DNA from: Microcaldota archaeon
GTDB lineage: Archaea; Micrarchaeota; Micrarchaeia; Anstonellales; Anstonellaceae
Length of the DNA stretch: 5,687 nt
Direction: 5' to 3'
Assembly (NCBI GenBank): GCA_026414325.1
Contig: JAOAJF010000016.1
Span: forward strand, 13,158-18,844
In this document: positions 1 to 5,669 of the stretch, one piece after another
Layout of the letters: each line of letters begins with the position of its first letter
How positions within the stretch are numbered: the first letter of the stretch is position 1
Translations under genes and position numbers: made by a program
Notes under the pieces: generated by a model
What the model saw: the letters and a program-made list of their open reading frames with translations, nothing else
Databases searched by the model: none
Told to the model about the DNA's origin: nothing

Positions 1-1734
1 AGTATTTTCTTCTACAGGTGCTTTTATTTTTGTACTAATAAATAGATAAGGAATTGTAAAAATAATACCAACTATTAACAAAATAAAAAGTGAAAAATAT
101 CTAAAACCTATCATCGGATATTTGTACCACCATTCATTTTTTCTTTTTATTACCTCTAATAAATCTTTGAAAGCTTCTTTTTCTGCAGGGCCTAATTTAC
201 TTTCAGAAATTTTTACATGCTCTTTTCCATCTACTATTGTCTTTTCTTCAATTTTTCCTATTTGTTTATTAGCCTGACCATACCATGGAGGAAGACTAGA
301 TTTCTTTTTTAAAATTGCAAAAAAATAATCTAAAGAATTAATTGGTCTTTCTTTACCTGTTTTGTAAGCTTCTCTCCATGGTCTTGCAGCAGCTTCTTCA
401 GTAACTGCTTTTATATCAGCAGATGCATAGCCTGCAGTTGCAAATGCTATAAACCACCAAGGAATTAAAGGTGTTAGAGGACGCTTTTTCGCATGAAGTT
501 GGAACATAGCATATCTTGATTTTAGATCAGGTTCAGGCACATATATTGTTTTTCCAAATCTTCCAGACCTTCTTAGTGCTGGATCAACATCCCAAGGAGC
601 GTTAGTTGCACCTATTACCAAAACATTTGCATTGTTAGACTCTAAACCATCCATTTCATAAAGCAATTGATTTACAGCCATTTTCATATATTGTGCAGCT
701 CCGGTCATATCCTCTCTTCTTCCACCCAAAGCTTCTAGTTCATCAAAAAATATAATACAGGGGGCATTTTTTCTTGCTGTTTCAAAAATATTGTGAATAT
801 TTTTTTCTGTCTGACCAACATACATGTCAACGATGTCAGATATTTTTGCATTAATAAAAGCTGAGGAGCATTCTCCTGCTGTTGCTTTTACCAAGTAGGT
901 CTTACCACAACCTGGAGGACCATAGAGCAATATACCACCACCTCCTAATTTTCCATATTTTTTTGCTAGTTCTGGTTTTACTAATGGATAGACTGCGGCC
1001 TCTCTAATCTCTTCTTTGAATTTATCCATTCCTGCAACGTCTTTAAAATTCATCTTTGGTTTAGTTAAAAGTTTAATTGCATTTATTCCTTGGTTTTGTC
1101 CTGGCTGAGCATTTGCCCCACCTCCCGTATCTGGAGAAGTTGGACTATAACCACTTTCTTTTTTTGATTTTACTATTTCCAAATGAGTTTTTGCTTCATC
1201 TAAGGATGGATTTAGCTCTAAGGCTTTTTCAAAGTCTTTTATAGACTCATCAAATTTGTTTAGATATTCATAAGCCAGACCCCGAACATGATAGGCATCT
1301 GCAAACTCAGGGTTTAATGAAATAACTTTTGAAAAATCTTCTACTGCCTTTTCATAATCTTCCATACAGGCATAGGCCAAACCTCGATTGTAGTAAGCCT
1401 TTAGATAATCTTTATTTAAGGCTATTGCTCGATCATAGTCTATTACTGCTTTTTGAAAGTCCTGCTTTCTATAGTAGGCATCTCCTCGATTATTATAAAT
1501 AACTGGGTTTTCTGGATCAAATTCTAAAGCTTTGCTATATTCTTCTATTGCAGTATCAAAATCTTTTAGATTATAATAGCACAAAGCTTTGTTGAAATAG
1601 CATTCTGAAAAAGCGGGGTTGAGTAAAAGAGCTTTGTTATAATTTTCAATAGCCTTTTGATATTCTCCTTGCTCGAATAACTCGTTACCTTTTTCATAAT
1701 AGAGCTTTGCATCGACAGGATTTGGGTCACTCAT
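1..1734 (-). CDS. TPR-AAA+ ATPase with C-terminal membrane segment, 3' end cut by window edge
   Basis: This open frame starts at ATG 1734 and runs 578 codons without a stop to the left edge, so the C-terminus is missing. Five consecutive TPR repeats fill roughly residues 9-176 (recurring A-Y..RG.AY and F/Y..A...F/Y.KA...NP), followed by a Gly/Pro/Gln-rich linker at about 195-217. A complete AAA+ module follows: NFKDVAGMD near 228-237, Walker A GPPGCGKT at 272-279, pore-loop MYVG at 304-307, Walker B IIFFDE at 327-332, sensor-1 N378, arginine fingers R389 and R392, and the lid motif GYASADI at 435-441. A nonpolar segment at about 544-567 is a probable transmembrane helix, with Lys/Arg/Trp-rich sequence before it. 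All catalytic residues are present, so it should be an active ATPase of the Cdc48/Vps4/FtsH type that threads or remodels proteins, with the TPRs as a recruitment surface. No FtsH-type HExxH protease site appears in the visible part. Its substrate is unknown. Confidence 0.9.
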   Translation of the reverse strand, partial: MSDPNPVDAKLYYEKGNELFEQGEYQKAIENYNKALLLNPAFSECYFNKALCYYNLKDFDTAIEEYSKALEFDPENPVIYNNRGDAYYRKQDFQKAVIDYDRAIALNKDYLKAYYNRGLAYACMEDYEKAVEDFSKVISLNPEFADAYHVRGLAYEYLNKFDESIKDFEKALELNPSLDEAKTHLEIVKSKKESGYSPTSPDTGGGANAQPGQNQGINAIKLLTKPKMNFKDVAGMDKFKEEIREAAVYPLVKPELAKKYGKLGGGGILLYGPPGCGKTYLVKATAGECSSAFINAKISDIVDMYVGQTEKNIHNIFETARKNAPCIIFFDELEALGGRREDMTGAAQYMKMAVNQLLYEMDGLESNNANVLVIGATNAPWDVDPALRRSGRFGKTIYVPEPDLKSRYAMFQLHAKKRPLTPLIPWWFIAFATAGYASADIKAVTEEAAARPWREAYKTGKERPINSLDYFFAILKKKSSLPPWYGQANKQIGKIEEKTIVDGKEHVKISESKLGPAEKEAFKDLLEVIKRKNEWWYKYPMIGFRYFSLFILLIVGIIFTIPYLFISTKIKAPVEENT

Positions 1735-1823
1735 AATAAAAATTCAAACAAAAAAAATTTAAAATACTAACTAATAAAAAGAATAATAACTAATAGTTTG
1801 AATTAATAAAGAATTTGGTAGTT
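1735..1823. promoter_or_regulatory. Divergent intergenic promoter region
   Basis: These 89 bp are almost entirely A and T and separate the divergently transcribed TPR-AAA ATPase and the flavoprotein gene. They contain one clear TATA-like block (TTTAAAATA, 1758-1766) that reads plausibly on both strands. On the plus strand it is preceded by an A7 run (1751-1757) resembling a purine-rich BRE, and would place a start near 1788, giving a leader of about 36 nt for the flavoprotein gene. No ORF, hairpin or RNA gene is visible. The promoter call is inference from archaeal consensus spacing. Confidence 0.45.
1757..1764 (-). promoter_or_regulatory. Putative TATA box of the TPR-AAA ATPase gene
   Basis: The minus strand reads TTTTAAAT here. 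Its centre lies about 26-27 nt before the A of the ATG at 1734, the usual archaeal TATA-to-start distance. No Shine-Dalgarno-like sequence precedes that ATG (upstream is TTTTTATT). Together these suggest a leaderless transcript starting at or next to the start codon. AT-richness makes chance matches likely. Confidence 0.4.
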
Positions 1824-2897
1824 ATGATAGATGTTCATGTTATTGGCGCAGGCCCAGCTGGGCTTTATGCAGCCATCCAAGGAGCTAAAAACTCTCTAAA
1901 TGTATTAGTTAGTGAAGAACATAAAAAAATTGGTCTTCCGGTTCATTGTTCTGGATTAATATCTGCTTCTGGTCTTGAGCAGTTAAATAAAATAGTAAAA
2001 TATAGAAATATTATAAAAAATGAAATAAAATGTGCTAAGATTTATAGCAGAAATAATTCTATGGAATTGTGTTATAATTATCCTAAGGCTTATGTAGTAG
2101 ATAGAAAAGAAATTGACTATCAGGCCTATGAATTTGCTATAGAACAAGGAGTAAAAATTGAAAACAAAAAAATTAGCCAAATCCAGGATTTAAAATCTTG
2201 TAATATTGTTGGAGCAGACGGACCAATATCCACTATTGCCAAACTGTTTAATTTTCCTTCTATAAAAAAATTTGCAATTTGTTATCAGGCAGATTATAAA
2301 ATAAAAAATATAGAAAAACACACTGTTGAAATATATTTGGATAAAGAATTATTTGGTGGCTTTTTTGGCTGGAAAATACCTATAGATGAAGAAAGTGCAA
2401 AGATAGGATTTGGAATTACTCAGAATTTGGATTTTTTTAAAACTAAAAAAATTTTTTTAGCTAGATTTCCGACGTTAGGACAAATCTCTAAATCATTTAC
2501 TGCTTTAATTCCACTTGAGCTTAGAGCAAAAACAGCAATGAAAAATGCAAAATACAATATAAATTTAGCTGGAGATAGTGCTGGGCAAACTAAGGCAAGC
2601 AGTGGGGGGGGAATATTTTTTAGTGCAATGTGCGGAACTTTGGCTGGAAAGTACTATAATTCTGCTAACAAATATGAAGAAGAATGGAAAAAAAAATATT
2701 ATGTTGATTTATTATTACATCAACTAATACATAAAAACATTGAAAAATCAACAAACAAAGATTTAGATAGAACAATAGATTTAATTAAAAAACTAAAAAT
2801 AGATAAATACTTAAAAAAATATGGAGAAATGGACCAATTAACTAAAATGTTTGAAATAAGAAAAGTAATGGATTATTTTAGTTTAGCTTTAGGGTAG
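1824..2897 (+). CDS. Geranylgeranyl reductase family FAD-dependent oxidoreductase
   Basis: A 357-residue flavoprotein that probably reduces double bonds in the geranylgeranyl chains of archaeal membrane lipids, or a related isoprenoid, using FAD. The N-terminus carries the dinucleotide-binding GAGPAG motif at residues 8-13, followed by GLPVHCSGLI with the family Cys at 42. The DR pair at 93-94, GADGP at 130-134, an aromatic/Trp/Pro motif FFGWKIP at about 180-186 matching the family YxWxFP pattern, and AGDSAGQTKASSGGGI at about 249-264 (second FAD motif, D251) complete the fold. It is slightly shorter than the usual 380-400 residues. I chose the ATG at 1824; an in-frame TTG at 1815 would add only three residues. 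GGT lies just upstream, a weak ribosome site. The PHP gene starts 4 nt after its stop, implying co-transcription. Family membership is strong. The exact lipid substrate is inference, since archaea often carry several paralogues. Confidence 0.9.
   Translation: MIDVHVIGAGPAGLYAAIQGAKNSLNVLVSEEHKKIGLPVHCSGLISASGLEQLNKIVKYRNIIKNEIKCAKIYSRNNSMELCYNYPKAYVVDRKEIDYQAYEFAIEQGVKIENKKISQIQDLKSCNIVGADGPISTIAKLFNFPSIKKFAICYQADYKIKNIEKHTVEIYLDKELFGGFFGWKIPIDEESAKIGFGITQNLDFFKTKKIFLARFPTLGQISKSFTALIPLELRAKTAMKNAKYNINLAGDSAGQTKASSGGGIFFSAMCGTLAGKYYNSANKYEEEWKKKYYVDLLLHQLIHKNIEKSTNKDLDRTIDLIKKLKIDKYLKKYGEMDQLTKMFEIRKVMDYFSLALG
2604..2611 (+). repeat. 8-G homopolymer tract inside the flavoprotein gene
   Basis: Eight consecutive G residues encode the conserved Gly-Gly-Gly of the SGGGI motif (codons GGG GGG GGA) in a gene that is otherwise strongly A/T. 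It is the longest G or C run in the window; others seen reach five. One extra G would put a TAG stop in frame at 2621-2623, truncating the protein within the FAD-binding motif. Confidence 0.9.
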
Positions 2898-2901
2898 GAA
2901 A

Positions 2902-3570
2902 ATGAAAAAGTACGACCTGCATGTTCATTCTAAATACTCGATAGATAGTATTAATGAGCCAAAAGAATTAGTTAAAAAATATCTCAAGGAAGGCTATAGT
3001 GGTTTTGCAATAACTGACCATAATTCAATAGAAGGATATAAAAAAGCAAAAGAATACATTTTAGAATATAAAATAGAGATAGAGTTGATAGGGGGCTGCG
3101 AGTACAAAAGCACAAAAGGCGAGATAATTGGGCTTTTTATAGAAGAAAAAATTGAGTCTAAAGATTTTTTTGAAATTGTAGACCATATTCATGAACAAGG
3201 TGGGCTTGTTATTATTCCTCATCCTTTTGACCCAACAAAAAAAGGAGCAATTAATCCAACTAAATTAACAAAAGATGAACTAAAACAGATAGATGGAATA
3301 GAAACTTTTAATTCTTCTTGTACAAATGATAAATATAATAAAGAAGCTGAGACATTTGCAACTAAAAATTCTTTTTCTAAAACTGCTGGCTCAGATGCAC
3401 ATATTATGATTGCTTGTGCTAAAGCAGAAACTAAAATTGCAGCAGAGCTTGAGCTTTATTATGCACTTAGAAAAAAACTAACTGTAGCTGAAGGTAGATT
3501 AAATCCAATGTACTATAGAGGAATACCGACTATAATTAAATATTTAAAAAAACTATCTATAATAAAATAA
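2902..3570 (+). CDS. PHP-domain metal-dependent phosphoesterase
   Basis: A 222-residue, single-domain member of the PHP superfamily (COG0613-like), expected to hydrolyse a phosphoester with a two- or three-metal centre in the cytoplasm. Every PHP motif is visible: HxH at H7/H9 (DLHVHS), TDHN with D39/H40, the metal-bridging E67 (GCEYK), H107 in IIPHPFD, E134 (IETFN) and the closing D165/H167 in AGSDAH. It is shorter than RNase AM/YciV-type enzymes (about 280-290 residues) and has no polymerase, histidinol-phosphatase or DNA-binding extension. The last 25 residues are basic and probably helical. The start ATG lies 4 nt after the flavoprotein stop, with AGG just upstream as a weak ribosome site; the gene probably depends on the upstream promoter. 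The metal-binding fold is very secure. The substrate (nucleotide, oligonucleotide or sugar phosphate) cannot be deduced, and its place between a lipid reductase and a sugar kinase does not settle it. Confidence 0.92.
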   Translation: MKKYDLHVHSKYSIDSINEPKELVKKYLKEGYSGFAITDHNSIEGYKKAKEYILEYKIEIELIGGCEYKSTKGEIIGLFIEEKIESKDFFEIVDHIHEQGGLVIIPHPFDPTKKGAINPTKLTKDELKQIDGIETFNSSCTNDKYNKEAETFATKNSFSKTAGSDAHIMIACAKAETKIAAELELYYALRKKLTVAEGRLNPMYYRGIPTIIKYLKKLSIIK

Positions 3571-3589
3571 AAGATAGAGAAATGAAAAA

Positions 3590-4387
3590 ATGTTAAGAAA
3601 AGAAAAGATTTTAGGAATAGATATAGGCGCAACAAAAATAGAATGGGCAACTTCAAATTATTTAAAAGACCAAAAATCCTGTAAGTTAAAAATAAATCCA
3701 AATATTTCAAATGTAAAGATATTAAGATTAATACAAAAAATTTCTAATGATTTTCCGAATATAAAGAAAATTGCAATAGCTGCTGCAGGTTTTATTCAAA
3801 ATAATAGTATAAAGAAAATGCCTAATTTAAAAAAAATAAAAAATCTTAAGATAGAACTTAAAAATAAAGAAGTAAAAATTGAAAACGATTTAAAATGTGC
3901 TGCACTCTCACAAATTTATAAAAATTCTTTAAAAAAATCAAAAATAAAAAATTTTTTAGTTGTTGGGGCTGGAACTGGAATAGGAGGAGCGATTGTAATA
4001 AATAACAAAATATATAGAGGAGAAAAGAATTTAGCCGGAGAGATAGGACATCATATAATTGAAAATAAAGAATTTGAAAAACTTGCTGCTGGCTATAATA
4101 TAGAAAAAAAGTTTAAAAAGAATTATAAAAAAATGGCCAAATATTTTGGAATTGGACTAGCAAATGTTTGCAATATTCTTTCACCCCAAGCTGTTTATAT
4201 TTGTGGTTCTGTTGGAAGAGAATATTTGAAAAATAAAAAGGCTAAAAAGATCTTTTTACATTATTTTAAAAAATATTGTATAAACAAACATATTGTACTA
4301 AGACTTACATTTTATAAAAATCCAGCTTTGGGTGGAACTTACTTTTTGTTTTCAACTCATAGAAATTTCTTTACTTCTTTTTTATAA
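3590..4387 (+). CDS. ROK-family sugar kinase, short form lacking the zinc loop
   Basis: A 265-residue ROK-family protein, probably an ATP-dependent hexose kinase such as glucokinase. Visible motifs are the phosphate-binding GIDIGATK (9-16), END with the likely catalytic base D100, GTGIGGAIV (128-136), the sugar-binding GE..GH with E151 and H154, and the C-terminal NILSPQAVYICGSVG segment. The usual cysteine zinc motif (CxCGxxGCxE) that follows GH is absent: the chain goes almost directly from GHHIIENKE to LAAGYNI, which explains why it is shorter than the usual 290-320 residues. It is very lysine-rich, about 46 of 265 residues. It starts 19 nt after the PHP gene, probably as the last gene of the same operon, and its final 31 bp overlap the convergent phosphoglucose isomerase gene, which suggests (but does not prove) a glucose 6-phosphate product. 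The start is ATG 3590; another ATG at 3582 is in a different frame and stops after four codons. Sugar specificity is inference. Confidence 0.87.
   Translation: MLRKEKILGIDIGATKIEWATSNYLKDQKSCKLKINPNISNVKILRLIQKISNDFPNIKKIAIAAAGFIQNNSIKKMPNLKKIKNLKIELKNKEVKIENDLKCAALSQIYKNSLKKSKIKNFLVVGAGTGIGGAIVINNKIYRGEKNLAGEIGHHIIENKEFEKLAAGYNIEKKFKKNYKKMAKYFGIGLANVCNILSPQAVYICGSVGREYLKNKKAKKIFLHYFKKYCINKHIVLRLTFYKNPALGGTYFLFSTHRNFFTSFL
4316..4320 (-). terminator. Possible oligo-T terminator of the isomerase gene
   Basis: On the minus strand, about 37 nt past the isomerase TGA stop, there is a T5 run. Archaeal termination commonly uses oligo-T without a hairpin. It lies inside the ROK coding region. T-runs are common in sequence this AT-rich, so this is weak. 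Confidence 0.2.
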
Positions 4388-5604
4388 AATTCCACAGCTG
4401 GCTGATCAAATGGATTTACTTTAAATAATTTTGCAGAAAAAATAATTTTTAGCATATCAAACTGCATTAGATATCCCAAATGATATTCATCTAATTGATC
4501 GAGTTCTATAGCTACAAAAGGTAGCTTGTTTTTAATAAAAGCCTCTTTTACACCTCTAAAAATCGAACTATAAATATGAGAGATAGACTTTGAATTGAAA
4601 ATTTCTTCATCCTTAAATAAACCTAAAGATTTAGAGAAAACTTCATCATAATCAAATTTTTTTATAGAGAGAAGAGAAAAGATTTTATCTTTTGGCCCAC
4701 CAAAATAAAGCTGAGCTAAAGAGTGCAGATCTGTTGGACCTATCGAAGAAATTGGGCTGAGGCCTTTAAAATTTTTTGAAAGGCTTTCTGCAAAAAGTTG
4801 ATTGTGCCACATACCATACTTTTCTAAAGAAGTGGAAAAAAGAAAATTTACAAAAATATTTCTGGAAGGATAATGAGAATAGATAAATTTTGAATAATTA
4901 AAAAGTGTTGAAGGATTTTTTTCTAGTAGCTCAATTGTTGCAGCTTTTGCTCCTTCTAAAAGTGAGTCTATATCTATTTGAGCAGAAGAGAGTGGAAATA
5001 ATGCTGCTGCTGAAAAAACTGAATATCTACCGACTATAGAAGGGGGAATTTCTAAAAAATGAAAATTTAATTCTTTTAATTTTTTTTCGTCAAAGGCTAG
5101 AGGAGAAGATATAAAAACAACGCTTAAATATCTACTATATTTTTTTAAAAAAGAATAGAGAATTTTAAAATTTGTAACAGATTCTAAAGTTGTTCCTGTT
5201 TTAGAGACAAAAACTAAACAGACTTTTCTTTTTTTCTTTATAAATTCAAAAGAAAGATTTAGAATTTTTTGAACTAAAAAAGGCTCTGGACAATCTGCAA
5301 AAAAAATTTTTTTTTCTTCTAACTCTGCATATCTGCCATAAATAGAACTATAAACTGCCCATGCTCCTAGGTTTGAACCTCCTATCCCTACAACAATTGT
5401 TAAATCTGGTTTTAGTTCTTTGTTTAATTTTTTAATTTTAACTAAAAGCTCTCTTTTAAATGGCAATAGGATAAATGAGTCTGGAGAAGAAAAATTATTA
5501 TTTTTTAAAATAGAAAGTAAAACTTGTCGATAATTTTGCAATTCTTTTAAAGAAATTTTTTTGCTATGCAAAAGAGTATGATCAAAATCAAATTCCACTG
5601 CCAT
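4357..5604 (-). CDS. pgi: Glucose-6-phosphate isomerase (phosphoglucose isomerase)
   Basis: A complete 415-residue cytoplasmic enzyme interconverting glucose 6-phosphate and fructose 6-phosphate. It belongs to the classical PGI superfamily, not the cupin-type archaeal enzyme. Numbering from ATG 5604, it shows GIGGSNLG at 73-80, the phosphate-binding SKTGTT at 134-139, R193 in VGRYS, the catalytic Glu E273 in FAESLSK, the ring-opening His H294 in GPTDLHSLAQL, and the C-terminal Lys K408 in DQPAVEFYK. These correspond to E357, H388 and K518 of the rabbit enzyme, so activity is expected. The length is close to that of short archaeal PGIs (about 400) and below the 550 of E. coli. I prefer ATG 5604 over the in-frame GTG 5613 because that GTG is part of a GGTG ribosome-binding site 6 nt before the ATG. 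The gene is convergent with the ROK kinase and ends 31 bp inside it. The two may act in sequence. Confidence 0.95.
   Translation of the reverse strand: MAVEFDFDHTLLHSKKISLKELQNYRQVLLSILKNNNFSSPDSFILLPFKRELLVKIKKLNKELKPDLTIVVGIGGSNLGAWAVYSSIYGRYAELEEKKIFFADCPEPFLVQKILNLSFEFIKKKRKVCLVFVSKTGTTLESVTNFKILYSFLKKYSRYLSVVFISSPLAFDEKKLKELNFHFLEIPPSIVGRYSVFSAAALFPLSSAQIDIDSLLEGAKAATIELLEKNPSTLFNYSKFIYSHYPSRNIFVNFLFSTSLEKYGMWHNQLFAESLSKNFKGLSPISSIGPTDLHSLAQLYFGGPKDKIFSLLSIKKFDYDEVFSKSLGLFKDEEIFNSKSISHIYSSIFRGVKEAFIKNKLPFVAIELDQLDEYHLGYLMQFDMLKIIFSAKLFKVNPFDQPAVEFYKKEVKKFL
4369..4383 (+). terminator. Possible oligo-T terminator of the plus-strand operon
   Basis: The plus strand is pyrimidine-rich here and ends in T6 (4378-4383), immediately before the ROK stop codon TAA at 4385-4387. 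This is the best candidate near the operon's end for archaeal oligo-T termination, but termination inside the run would leave the ROK message without its stop, so the real end may lie further downstream, antisense to the isomerase gene. Confidence 0.2.
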
Positions 5605-5610
5605 AAAATA

Positions 5611-5614
5611 CACC
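5611..5614 (-). promoter_or_regulatory. GGTG ribosome-binding site of pgi
   Basis: The minus strand reads GGTG, complementary to the CACC core of the archaeal 16S 3' end, with a 6-nt spacer before ATG 5604. It decides the start: the in-frame GTG at 5613 is better read as part of this site than as the initiator. Confidence 0.5.
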
Positions 5615-5641
5615 GAATTAACTAACTAAATCAATACAAAT

Positions 5642-5669
5642 AATATTTAAAATTTAATGGTTAAATATT
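5642..5669. repeat. 9-bp inverted repeat upstream of pgi
   Basis: AATATTTAA at 5642-5650 is the exact inverse complement of TTAAATATT at 5661-5669, separated by 10 nt. It overlaps the putative pgi TATA element and is the main structure in the 83 bp upstream of pgi. It could be an operator for a dimeric regulator, or paired TATA elements if a divergent gene lies beyond the right edge. Both arms are pure A/T, so chance is a real alternative. Confidence 0.35.
5644..5652 (-). promoter_or_regulatory. Putative TATA box of pgi
   Basis: The minus strand reads TTTTAAATA, sharing the octamer TTTTAAAT with the element before the TPR-AAA gene. A start about 26 nt downstream would fall near 5622, giving a leader of about 18 nt that contains the GGTG ribosome site before ATG 5604. 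The geometry is consistent, but the sequence is low in complexity. Confidence 0.4.

Noticed and set aside
1..1734. FtsH-type membrane protease
   Set aside because: The AAA module is similar in general, but there is no N-terminal membrane region and no HExxH in the 578 visible residues; the C-terminal segment is a membrane helix instead.
1766..1774. ACTAACTAA shared by both intergenic regions (also at 5621-5629) as a common regulatory motif
   Set aside because: The same 9-mer appears on the opposite strand inside the flavoprotein coding region at 1905-1913, and its distance from the start differs between the two genes, so it is probably composition-driven.
1815..1823. TTG at 1815 as the start of the flavoprotein
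   Set aside because: It adds only three residues before MIDVHVIGAG, where family members usually begin close to the GxGxxG motif; the ATG at 1824 is the more economical start.
1983..2180. 65-codon open frame on the minus strand inside the flavoprotein gene
   Set aside because: It is antisense to a strongly conserved coding region and its F/I/Y/S-rich product reflects A-rich sense codons read backwards; no motif or start context supports it.
3513..3710. 65-codon minus-strand open frame spanning the PHP end and ROK start
   Set aside because: It overlaps two well-supported genes and has a low-complexity F/L-rich translation typical of a reverse-frame shadow.
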